64,000 nucleotides of DNA, taken from the NCBI RefSeq assembly GCF_000330505.1, contig NW_004443615.1:235866-299865 (forward strand), given 5' to 3'. The position numbers were made by a program, and so were the translations under genes. Within the stretch, counting starts at the first letter, position 1. The number at the start of each line of letters is the position of its first letter. Under the pieces are notes generated by a model. It ran no database searches. It worked only from the letters and a program-made list of their open reading frames with translations, and was not told the origin of the DNA. This document shows, in pieces, positions 9,651-19,958 of this stretch. The DNA comes from Entamoeba invadens IP1. Its lineage: Eukaryota; Evosea; Mastigamoebida; Endamoebidae.

Positions 9651-9972
9651 TTTAAGTATACAATTAAATTTGTTATCTAAACTCTTAATATTACTCATTA
9701 TCAGATCCAATCTATCTTCTATGTTGAAATCATTATCAGAATTATTTTTATCATTATTTTCATTTTTATTTTTTTTATAATGTTATTTGACCTTTAACAC
9801 GATTTATATGATAACCAGGTATTTTGAATTTAATGTTCAATCCTCTAGTCGGAATTTTTTTGATATCTTCTTCGTATTTGTTAAAATATCTTTCAAAATC
9901 TTCTTTACTTTCAAAGTTTATCACAGTTTCATATAAATTCTTAAATTCTGGTATAGCTTCTTGTTAAGTCAT
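9633..9972 (-). pseudogene. Small Polinton protein, possible coiled coil with Asn/Lys/Glu linker, disrupted
   Basis: The start ATG at 9972 is followed after one codon by TAA, and then the same frame is open (EAIPEFKNLYETVINFESKEDFERYFNKYEED) to about 9780. After a shift in an A-run near 9770-9780, a polar linker (NKNENNDKNNSDND) leads to a heptad-like tail (EDRLDLIMSNIKSLDNKF), with stop at 9633-9635. The protein-like composition across both breaks supports a real gene of about 110 codons. No known domain. It lies tail-to-tail with the ATPase, overlapping its last codons. Confidence 0.45.
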
Positions 9973-10071
9973 TTGATAAAAATATAAATCAAAATATCAA
10001 AATTGAAAATAAGTATAAAATAAATTTGTTATAATATGATGATCATGGTTATTAATCATAATTATTCTTTT

Positions 10072-11809
10072 TTAATAGTCTGGATCATTGTAATTTACTT
10101 CTTTGTATTCATAATCTTCACTACTGTTCTCATCATCTTTCTCATTACTGTTTTCTTCTTCTTTTCTTTCTTGATTAATTGAAGATTGTGAGCAGTAATT
10201 TTCTCCATACTAGTATGTTCATTAATTTTGAAAGTTGTGTTTACTTCTTTTTTCACATCTGGTTTCACAGAATTGGTAACATACTTCTTTAACATGGTGT
10301 TTGGATTAAGATTCTTATATAATTTGATATTAACACATGATTCTTTTGCAGAATTAAATTGTTCAGTTGCTTTAGATGTTAAGTTCATATGTTCATAACA
10401 ATATTTATAACAATATTCTCTGTCTTCTTTTACGAATCTATTGAAAATAGTGAATAACTTGAATAATGTAATTCCTTTATTAGTATGAGCATGAATTTCA
10501 GATTTAATATGAGTTAATATGTCTTTATCCTCTAATTTATCTGTTCCATATTCAATATCTTGTAATATTTCATTTCCTTCGTCGTCATATATTCTAGTCT
10601 TAATCTTATTACATAATTCGGAATTAATATTTGGAATTGTTAATTATTTACCTAATTTCAATATATTATAAACATCATATAAGTTACCGAGATTAGCTAA
10701 ACCGTCTACTTCAAAGTCTCTAACACTTTTATTTTTTTGTCTTCGATTAATTGGTTGATATATACCAATCTCACCACTATGGTTATAAGCTTGACTTCCA
10801 TATTTCATAACTCTTGGTCCATCATCTATTTCTGGTCTTGGGATAAAGATATCTACTTCATATAATGGGTTAGATATAATTTTAACAACCTTATTCTTTT
10901 TTTTGAGTTCATGTGGTATCATATCTGGATAACAATAATAATGTAAACCACCAGATGTAGTCTTTACTAAACCATTCTTAAGATGATATTTCTTAATAAT
11001 ATAGTCTCTTAATGCAATATTATAATCTTCATCAAATAAACTAGTATGATATCAAAATCAACTATGGCGACATCGCTTTTATTAATATCCATACTTGCTC
11101 CAGTTGGTTTTTTATCACTACTCATTTGCATATTTAGTCTTTCATCACCATAGTCTTCATCGTTATCGACATATTCTCCATCATCATCTTTTCTTTCACT
11201 TGTGAATTTATTATAATCACATGTTGAATAAGCAACTATATCTGGACGATATTTATAAATTCGATTAACTTCCTCAATATCTTTGTCAAATTCTTCTTTA
11301 CTTGATAGTTTATATCCTTTTTCATCAATATTTTGATATGTGATACTATATTTAACATAATATTGGTCGATACCGTTTTCGTCTTTTTCTTTTTTATATT
11401 GGTTCCTACAATATTTTAATTCATCTTTCAATCTATTATTAGCAATTTCTATTTTATCTTGTTTTGGGAATATGAAATTAGTATTATAAGTACCCCATGT
11501 TTGTAACATATTTTTTTGATCTTCTTTAGTATATGTTATTGGATCTGTGTTGATATATAATGGAGTACATGTTTGACAATTGTTGTTATATACCTTATTT
11601 TTAATGAAAAGACTAGATAAAGCAGTTTTATGAAGAGTAAGTCTAACATATTTGTAAACAGATGATTTGATATTTTTTAAATATGATTTTGATTCGAGCT
11701 GGTCTTTTAACTCACCTAATATATTAATATATGTTTGTTTTATATCAAATTCAGTATTTATGTCGGTTTCAAGTACCAATTTAGTATATCTATCAATATT
11801 ATTTTCTAA
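10072..11809 (-). pseudogene. Archaeo-eukaryotic primase (PrimPol-type) region, in frame behind PolB, disrupted
   Basis: The frame following the PolB stop (TAA 11810-11812) is open at once and has no ATG for about 90 codons, so it looks like a continuation of PolB. It holds a Lys/Glu-rich helical region and then AEP motifs: DxD in VAIVDFDI (about 11055-11073); after a frameshift near 11045, TTSGGLHYYCYPD (sxH motif, about 10920-10955); and EVDIFIP (third acidic motif, about 10845), followed by MKYGSQAYN as in PrimPol pockets. A TAA at 10644-10646 interrupts, but the same phase continues to about 10165. There a shift in an A-rich run leads to an acidic tail (EDYEYKEVNYNDPDY) and TAA at 10072-10074. 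PrimPol enzymes make primers or extend DNA. Polintons normally prime with a protein, so this is unexpected. Confidence 0.7.
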
Positions 11810-14800
11810 TTAGGTTTGTTTACTAATACATTCATCAATGTTGGTTATTTTCTTATATTGTAATAAATAATTGGTTCCATCAATTGTTGATTCCTTTTCT
11901 AATACTTCTAAGTATGATTGTGAGCAAATATGTTTATTACTATTCTTATTCACACCTTTAATTTTAAGAGAAATCAGTTTATCAATATGTTCATTATTAT
12001 AAGTAGTATAACACTTAGAACCAAGTGCAATAATATTATCACCTTGTTTTTCAATAGATGCTCCTAATAGTTTTTTCTCATGTTTTATGCGTTCTTGGTC
12101 GGTTTCTAATTTTGGTTTACATGTTTCATCTGAACAATAGAAATTATATGGTAACCATGAGTAAACATGTTTATTATAAAATTCTTGATTGATAATAATA
12201 TATTTAAAAGCCTGTTCATTGCATTTTTCATCCATATACTCCAAATGTTCCTCATCAGCTCCTGAAATTGCAAAATACATACTATCCGTATCACCTTCTA
12301 CATAATGAAATCGTGTTTGATCAAGACACTTATTCATGAAGTTATAGATGAAATGAGATACCAATATTTTGCATTATCGAGTGTAAATAAAGCGCATTGA
12401 ACAGGTGTAATTATTTTATAAGAACTATTATTTTCTGTTGTTAAATATCGTGATTCAGATATTTTTAATGTATCAATATGATATACAGATTTATTTGATT
12501 TAAACGCATTTTTCTTATCAACTATTTTAGTTTTATTGAAATTGTCAGTTCTCATACCATCTTGACCATATGATGAATTAAGTTGAATTTTATTAAATAA
12601 GTCTCTTACTTTATCATGATTAAGAATAGCTTCTTGTCTAGTATTCATCTTCTCATTAACAAATTTGGAGAATGAATCATGTTTAGTAAAAGTAACAAAT
12701 GATTTAATATCTTCTATTTCAAACCCAAATTCATCAATAAGGAACCATAAATAGTAACTACTGAAGATCATATATTTATCTTTTGATGAATTATAGGTTG
12801 TATTATATGTTTGAGTTAGTTTTCGTTCAATAATTGGTTTATCTTGGTGATTTGTTGTCTTATAAAAATTGGTCATCATATAATCATACATTAGGGTTCC
12901 AATTACAGTTTCATCAAGACTAACATCAATATTACGAATAATTGGTAAAAAGTTAATACACTTATTCATTTTCTCATTTGGGATTCTACCTTTGACTTCA
13001 GCAATAAATAGTTCTTCTTTCTTGTTAATAATGTATCTAGCAAATTTTTGTTGTTTCTCGGTTAAATCAAACATTGACATCTTTACTGAACCTGGCATAT
13101 ACATTTTATTGTCAGTATATGGATTATTCTCGTTTTCAATACTTGAGAAACATGATGGATAAAGTGAATTAAAATCAACACTGACAAAGTGAGTAATAAT
13201 ATTTTTAGTATCATATATGTTTATTTTATTATTCAACATATCATAATTCAATTTGGTAATAGTATTTTCACCTTTAATGTTTCTTCTATGATGAACAGTT
13301 GATAAACCACCGGTTATACCTTTTCTAACAAGATCTATAACTATAGTGTCCTCAATGTTGTAAGTAAGATTATAAAAATGAGCATAATTACGTATTTGAA
13401 TCATAAATTTAGCAACAACTTGGTCTCTATTACTAACATATTTATTACAATAATTACAAGCAAGTTCTACATTATTAATTGAATGACCAAGTTTGTTATC
13501 AATTCTATCTAATATTGGTTTATTAGTTCTGGTAAATTTACAATTACAATATTTACACATGCCAACATTAATGATGTTTTCAAAGTGTTTGAAATCATCA
13601 TTAGTAATGTTATTAGTTATATCTCGACCAGCTAATTTGTCTTGTAATTGGTATCTATAAACCATATTTTTGTAATCACATTCTGATAATTTGTAGACAT
13701 TATTTGATTCTTTTACTGTTTCTGGATATATTTTATATTCAGTATCAACATCAAAATCGTCACAACATTTAAGATATTTTGTACTAGCTGCCAAACTTGC
13801 TAATGAGATAGAATGAAGCATATCTTGGTCGTCTTGATGATATAAATCTATTAAATTATCAATAATTGGAAACATAATCGCAGTATCTTGGATATTATAG
13901 TATTTAGTATATTGATAGAAATTATCATATTTCGCATAGTCTTCTAAATATTTATTATAATCAGATTCCGACAACTCAGTTTGTTTTAAAGAGTTAAAAA
14001 AGTCTTCTCTTTTGAATGGTTCTGTTCTTAATAATTCTTCTTTAATATTTTCTGTTTTAAGTTGTTGATATGGAAATACACCTTTTACTTTAATTTCATT
14101 TTTACCATATGATTTAGAAGCTTCATCTAAACTAATAGGAGAAACATAGTTCATCGCATCTTTAAATTGAATATTAATACATGTATCAGGTTCTTCATCA
14201 GATCCTTCAGATTTGTACTTAATAGTCAACATCTTGCAAGAATTAGTTGAACCAAGTATATTAATATCATTTGCATCAATATGATCAAGATGATTAATAA
14301 TAAATCTAGTATCGAATTTCTCACTATTCCAACCCAATACCGGTATATTTGATGACCATGGTTTCAATAACTTAAGAAGATCTTCATTTTCACTATATTC
14401 TGGTTTATTAAGATTAGCTAAGAAGTACTGAATGTTAGCTTCTTGGATATCTTTACCTAAATCACAAATATATTGAATAGCATCCTCAACAAAGTGATCA
14501 TTCTCAATCAAAACATCGTTTTGGAACTTTGTTCCGACTTTGTCCTCAAGAACAAATTTACAGAAATATCTTGAATTAATAGTGTCATATAGGTTATTAC
14601 TAACAGCTAAACTGAATTCTGATAATATTGCATCAATAATTTCAGTCTCATTATCAGTTTTATTATCAATTGTGGTTTCAGTTGTTTCGAAATCATATGT
14701 TATGCAATACTTAATTGGACTATATGTTAAACCGTGTGCGCGGCAATAAGTATATAATTTATCTTTGAAAATTCTTGGACAATAAGGTGCAGCTTTATCA

Positions 14801-16301
14801 AATTTCATTTTTGAATCATAGGCGCCATTACATCTTGATTCATGAATTTTTAATTTATATTGACCTTCTTTTGTATTAATGAATGACTTAATTCCACAAA
14901 CTTTACAGAATAAGTAACCAGTCAATTTATCAATATCTTTTACAAACATAACATGTTCATTTCCATTTTTGAATGTGTGCAATATAATATTCATTCTTTC
15001 TTTTACATTTACTAATTCAAATTTGTGTAAAAGAGTAAGTTGAGATGTTTTAACATCAAAACTGTACTTGTAAACAGAAATATTGAAGAACTTACAAAAC
15101 ATTCAATTTCAGTTTCATATTGGAACATATTGAAAACAGTATTTTTCAAATCAGTGAATCCGTACATTTTGTTATAATATGTTTTAGCAAGTGCTAATAA
15201 CTGTTTATAATTATAGGTCATATTTTTAATTTTATCATCAGTTTGAGCATTGTAATAACATAATGCTTTGAACATACATAAATTATAAGATTTGGTATTA
15301 TCTATCATGATGTTGTAACGATATTTTGTATATATTTCTAATTCTTTATTGGCTAAACCAGTTTTACCAAAGTTATATTTAATAATGACAATATCAGTTA
15401 TACCTATGTAAACTTGTTTTGAACTCACTAAATTATTCTTAGCTTTGTCTGCTTTAGAAATAATAGACTGTTCAATGTTAGTTGTAAGGTTAACAATATC
15501 TTCATCATTTTTAATTATATTGTCTTTGGTAATACTTAGTTTGTTGTTTTCTATTTTCTTAATTTCATATTCATATGTTTCTTCATGATTGATTAATTTC
15601 ATTTCTTCAGTTATGTAGTTAAAACTAATGTTGATTTTACATGGTTTATTTGCATTTTGTAATGATTGTTGAATAATATTTTTTAATTGATCAAGATTAT
15701 TAACTTTGTATATTTCTCTTTCAACTACCGGAATATCAGATTTAACATGTTTGAAATTACTAGTATCAATTTCTGGTTCTTCAAAATGTACATATCTTTC
15801 GTCAAAATGAGATTCCTCTCTATTGTTGATTAAGCATTCAGTAAATGATTCAATATCAGATGGTTCTCTAAATACAATACATTCATATTCATTATTTCTA
15901 AACAAGTCTGATTTTTGAAGTTCAATATGTTTGTTGAAAACTTTGTTAAGTTGTTCTTTAACATCATTGATCTTAGATTTAATGTTGACTTGTTGTTTAG
16001 TAAGTTCTGAATATCTGTTTTCAACGTTTTGTCTTTGAACATTGTTCTCATTATAAATTCTAGCCATAGCTTTTTCAAGTTTTTTTAAATTATATTGATT
16101 TGTTGTGAAATAAGTCTTACCTTTTCTTTCATATGTAATGAAAACACGTTTAGCAATATTTAATTTGTCTTCAGTATAAAACATAGCTTTAATAACATCT
16201 TGAGTAGTATTAATTGATTCCGTGTCAATATCACGTTCTGGATGAATGAAGTAATAAATGTTTAACAAAATTTTGAAATCTTGTTTGGTAACTCTTGGCA
16301 T
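11810..16301 (-). pseudogene. Protein-primed family B DNA polymerase (Polinton PolB), two frameshifts
   Basis: The gene starts at ATG 16301 (MPRVTKQDFKIL). The first 400 residues are an N-terminal extension with coiled-coil-like Lys/Glu/Gln segments and a Cys/aromatic LCMFKALCYY box. A shift near 15070-15100 joins the CKFFNISVYKYSFD region. Exonuclease motifs are YDFETTE, WNSEKFDTRFI and YNIQDTAI. A Cys/HNH-like insertion (CKYC...LDRIDN..GHS..N..CNYCN) sits at about 13430-13565. Polymerase motifs are A VDFNSLYPS, B KIQLNSSYG and, after a second shift near 12350, C EGDTDSMYF. All catalytic Asp and Glu residues are present. It replicates the element using a terminal-protein primer in related systems. 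It ends at TAA 11810-11812, but the frame stays open into the primase region. Confidence 0.92.
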
Positions 16302-16469
16302 CTTTAATAGAAGTAAAAAAATAAAAATGAAAAAATATTTGGGAAAATATGAAAATTAAAAATACTAAAAATATAATATTAATTATCATAAGTCATTAAA
16401 ACAGTGTCAATAACAACATCATTCACAAATTAATTATATTAAAATATTCTTGGTGGTTATGATGTTGAA

Positions 16470-16748
16470 TTATTTTTTAATATCAGATTTTAATATTTTA
16501 ATTATATCTGGGTAAGATATATTTTCATTTTTATGTTCTTCAATATATTTCTTAATATAATTTGAAACTCGTTCTTGATCTCTATCTTGAACATATTTTT
16601 GACTTTTTGATGTTTTCTTATTCATGGTAAATCTTGTAATAATTTTTTGATTACCATGTTTGTCTATAATTTCATATTTGTATTCATAACATGACAAATT
16701 GTCTTTTGTGAATTTACTTTTTGAAATGAGTTTACGATCTGTGTTCAT
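16470..16748 (-). CDS. Small Polinton protein, unknown
   Basis: 92 aa from ATG 16748 (MNTDRKLISKSKF), intact, strongly basic, with a Lys/Glu-rich helical C-terminus (VSNYIKKYIEEHKNENISYPDIIKILKSD). No domain recognised. The start is preceded directly by TTTCTATAAA and a T-tract, the same arrangement as the next gene (17204). Both proteins begin MNT, so their start regions may be a duplication. A DNA-binding role is possible from charge alone. Confidence 0.55.
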   Translation of the reverse strand: MNTDRKLISKSKFTKDNLSCYEYKYEIIDKHGNQKIITRFTMNKKTSKSQKYVQDRDQERVSNYIKKYIEEHKNENISYPDIIKILKSDIKK

Positions 16749-16826
16749 TTTATAGAAAGGAAAAATATAAAATCAATTTTGAAAATAAACAAAAAATAAA
16801 AATTGATAAATAAACGAAATTATAGT

Positions 16827-17204
16827 TTACTCAGTGTTTTCATCAAATTCACATTTTATAATTTTGAATCCATTCCACGTAAAACTGGATTTGGTGTTAA
16901 TATAAAATTCTTTACTTGATGAGAAATACATAGTGACATTGTAATCAGTTTGTATTTCACCACCTATTTGTTTAAAGTTGTCGGCATTATAGTATTTTAT
17001 TAGATATTGTTTAATGGCCGTATTTGGTCTCATGTATCTGATTTTAGATTTGTTCATTTCGGATGTACATAAAATAGGTTGGTTATATAAATCGTAACAT
17101 ATTCCTCGAACAAGATAAAAACTATTTTCTTGTAATTTTTCAATAAGACGTTTTGGACATCTGGTAGGTCTTGTGTTGAAGACTGCTTTAACTTCTGTAT
17201 TCAT
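16827..17204 (-). CDS. Small Polinton protein, unknown (terminal gene)
   Basis: 125 aa from ATG 17204 (MNTEVKAVFNTRPTRCPKRL), intact, last gene before the right repeat. It alternates basic and aromatic segments and includes FYLVRGICYDLYNQPILC and FTWNGFKIIKCEFDENTE. No domain recognised. It has the same upstream TTTCTATAAAATG arrangement as the 16748 gene. Position and size suggest a replication or regulatory accessory, but nothing in the sequence proves it. Confidence 0.55.
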   Translation of the reverse strand: MNTEVKAVFNTRPTRCPKRLIEKLQENSFYLVRGICYDLYNQPILCTSEMNKSKIRYMRPNTAIKQYLIKYYNADNFKQIGGEIQTDYNVTMYFSSSKEFYINTKSSFTWNGFKIIKCEFDENTE

Positions 17205-17316
17205 TTTATAGAAAGAAAAAATGAAAAAACGATTTTAAAAAAATAATAAAAAACATCTCAACTTTCCATGAGGTCGCGAATTCTCGACCTCGAAATTAAA
17301 TATTTTTTATTATATA

Positions 17317-17449
17317 TGTTGTTCGTGGAACCTCACTTCGTTTCGGTTCTCCTTGATATATTAGTTTATGTTCTAGTCTTGTTCAAAATTTATTTTTAAA
17401 ATTATTTTCAAAACTATACTAAGTCACCTCTCTCGAACTTAGTTTTTAA
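17317..17449 (-). repeat. Polinton right terminal inverted repeat
   Basis: Reverse complement of the left repeat at 2045-2177, same length. Just inside it, 17270-17291 is a near-perfect palindrome centred on GAATTC with GAGGTCG/CGACCTC arms. Confidence 0.9.
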
Positions 17450-18376
17450 ATTTATTTTCAAAATACTAATTTATGTTTATTTTAACATATATTACTTCCA
17501 ATTTTTAATTTTATATAAATTTTAAAATAAACACATTTTAGTGTAAAATGAGCAAATTCTAGGCAATTTTATGTCATTCTACCTTGAAAAAGGAGGTCGT
17601 AAAAACCCATATAAATGATGGTTAATCCTTTGCGATTTTTGAAGTTTTTTTTCGCAAAAACCAGGAAAATCAATAATAATAACTGTTTCATCCTTTGGGG
17701 TTTTCGAAGGTTTTGAAATTGAAAAATCGCTGTAGGATAACACTGTGTGTTAAAAAGGGGGGTCCAAAAAGTTAAAAAAAACCCTAATAAAGTGATTTTA
17801 ATAGTGTGCGATTTTTGCGAGTTCGAGAGAGGTGACCTACTATAACTACTGACAGGCATAAAGTCAATGTTCATAAAACAGTTATTGAAAATCGAGGTTA
17901 ACAAATAATAATGGAGTCGACAACAATTTAGAGTTCAGCAGAAACACAATGTGAGTGTTAACACCAGACATTTTTACAAAAACAAGCCTATAATCACTTG
18001 TTTCCGTTTAATACACAACTACAAATAAGTTATAGTAACCTAAGTCAACAATTCGAATTGTGATTTATATTATTGAAGTTAAACTAAACTTAAATGAAAA
18101 CGAAGAACAAACTGGTTTCAATTTAAACATAATCATAAATACAACAATCAGATCAACAAATAACAACATCTTTTCTGATAATTCTCGGCACCAATTGGAA
18201 CAATACTCAATTAAGCTAATTATTAATTAAAAGTTCCAACTCTAAAGTTCAACCCTTAACTAAATACTGTAGATTATTTTAGTTTTGTTATTATTAATGT
18301 TTCATTTTAATTTTAAACTAAATAACCAACCAAAAATTTATTATTTTTGTTGCTTTTTTCTTTTTCTCAACCCTGT
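17450..18376. other. Spacer right of the Polinton with an orphan TIR-like motif
   Basis: No convincing gene; a 111-codon minus-strand frame at 17569-17904 looks like chance. At 17818-17844 there is CGAGTTCGAGAGAGGTGAC followed by CTACTATA, close to the outer end of the Polinton repeat but outside the element and in the orientation of the left end. Confidence 0.55.
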
Positions 18377-19958
18377 TTATCTTGACATCGGGTATTTCAA
18401 TTGACATCCTTTTTGTTTTTTTAGAAGTGTTGTCTTTTTTTCTTCACCAAGAAACTTCGTAACTTCTCTTGCCTTTTCTATTTTTACCAATGCAACACCA
18501 ATAATTCTGTCTGCTGGGGTTGCATAAGGGCTTTGGCTCTCTTTGATATCTATTTTTGGAACAATAATAATTCCAACTTGCCCAAATGCACTTGTGATAT
18601 TGTCCCCATTCTCGACAACTTACCATGAATGGACCAAATTAATTATTCTTTCTTCTTCATCTAACCTCATGAATTTTTTAAATTCATTTTTAAAATCATC
18701 ATTGCCAATAGAAAGAACATTCTTTGGATTTTTAGAAGGTTTCCCTTCTTTGATTTGGAATTTATGCTCCAACAAATTGTTTTTGTTTTGGGGGAATCGT
18801 TTTTGAATCCCAAAAATTCCCAAATCCAAAGGCTGTGTAAGGTGAGATGTGTGGGGAACAAGAGGAATAACATCAATGTAATTTTGTGAAAACAAATAAG
18901 TGACTTCTTCACTGAAATGTCCTGAAAATCCATCCATAATTAAGAAAGACTTTGTATCTACTCTTAACCCCAATTTTTCTTTCTTCGATTTAATGGACGG
19001 AACTAAGATCTCGTAAACCCACTTTTCGAAAAGACGGGCATTAAGAAAGCCACTTGGTTGAGAACAGACCAAAACTCGACTGTTGATGGAGGCAACCAAA
19101 GTGTCACTGATTGACACTCTCTTTGTTACAACAAGTGATGGCAGTTGTGTGCCATCAAGGCAAATACAACAAAGCATGCTAATTCTTTTGTCTGATCTTT
19201 CTACGTCGTTGTAGACAGCAGAACCAGCTTGTATTGAAGCATACACCAATTTTGATTTAGAGTCCACCCAATCAGAAAACCCAATTTCATCAAGGTTAAA
19301 GACGAGTTCGGCTCTCTTTCCGTCAAGTTTTTCCTTCAAATTTGTTATCCCTTTTTTAACTTTAAGAGAATCAACTCTCTCCCTTTCCGCTTCCATTTTT
19401 GGGGCAATCACCTTCTTAATACCTTCAATTTTACTCATTTTATGTGTAATTATTGTGTTTCATAATTTATTTCATACTTCTTTTCTAAATAAAATCCCAA
19501 TTCTTCCGGTTTTATTACTTTTTTTCGACAACAAGTCCTTCTATTTCTCTGAGTTGGTCGTCTGTTAAATCTCTCTTTTTCTATTAACTGGTACAACACC
19601 AGTAATACGTTCACGTTTTATGGCTAACATTTGCGTTTGAACGCTATGTTTATCAATTGTACCAAAACGTTTTTCGAGAAAAGTTATAAGGGAACATTTT
19701 TTTGTTTTGAAAATCTTTTTTCCATTGTTCGGAAACGCTTTCATAACAAAAGGCCACCTGTTCACGAAATGTTTTAAAAGAAATGGTTTTTAAATCGGAC
19801 TCCAGTTTAATAAAAATGGATGTTATAATTTGATTATTTTTGAAAAGTGGGAGAACTTTAGTCGAGTCAAAAACAAGTGGTTTCATCATTTTCTTTGTTT
19901 CAATTTTTTGTTCGTTTGTAAAAACGTCCATGTTCAGGTAAATACATTGATTAAACAA
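18377..19958 (-). pseudogene. Pogo/Tigger-type (DDE_1) transposase, decayed
   Basis: The central open frame 19438-18620 carries the DDE_1 core: FNLDEIGFSDW (first Asp), LIMDGFSGHF (second Asp) and SHLTQPLDLGIFGIQKR (third Asp with the family's typical context). Upstream, pieces in 19958-19653 and 19765-19565 (FREQVAFCYESVSEQWKK, KRFGTIDKHSVQTQML) are the N-terminal DNA-binding half, broken by frameshifts. Around 19440-19560 further shifts and stops separate them. Downstream the core frame is interrupted by TAA at 18620-18622 but stays open to TAA 18377-18379. Not functional. I could not identify its inverted repeats. It is related to, but distinct from, the 30354-32122 transposase. Confidence 0.82.

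Larger units (their letters stand above)
2045..17449. mobile_element. Polinton/Maverick DNA transposon (15.4 kb), degraded copy
   Basis: The ends are 133-bp inverted repeats (2045-2177 and 17317-17449). Inside are the diagnostic Polinton genes: retroviral-type integrase, A32-like packaging ATPase, protein-primed family B DNA polymerase, a capsid-sized protein and several small structural candidates. Gene order left to right is integrase(+), unknown(+), small membrane protein(-), fibre-like(-), capsid candidate(-), two small basic proteins(+), structural candidate(-), ATPase(+), coiled-coil/acidic protein(-), primase domain(-), PolB(-), two small unknowns(-). Nearly all long genes carry in-frame TAA codons or frameshifts, so this copy is probably not autonomous. 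No adenovirus-type cysteine protease was recognised. No 6-bp target duplication was found at the repeat edges. Confidence 0.93.

Noticed and set aside
2282..11812. Repeated in-frame TAA codons in Polinton genes as sign of a recoded UAA (alternative genetic code)
   Set aside because: The same genes also end at TAA at natural ends (capsid candidate, ATPase, 366-aa protein), and several also carry frameshifts. In AT-rich DNA, TAA is the commonest mutational stop. Decay explains it more simply.
17569..17904. 111-codon minus-strand ORF beside the Polinton
   Set aside because: Its N-terminal codons run through the orphan TIR-like motif; the translation is Phe/Leu/Asn-rich with no domain, and there is no promoter-like context.
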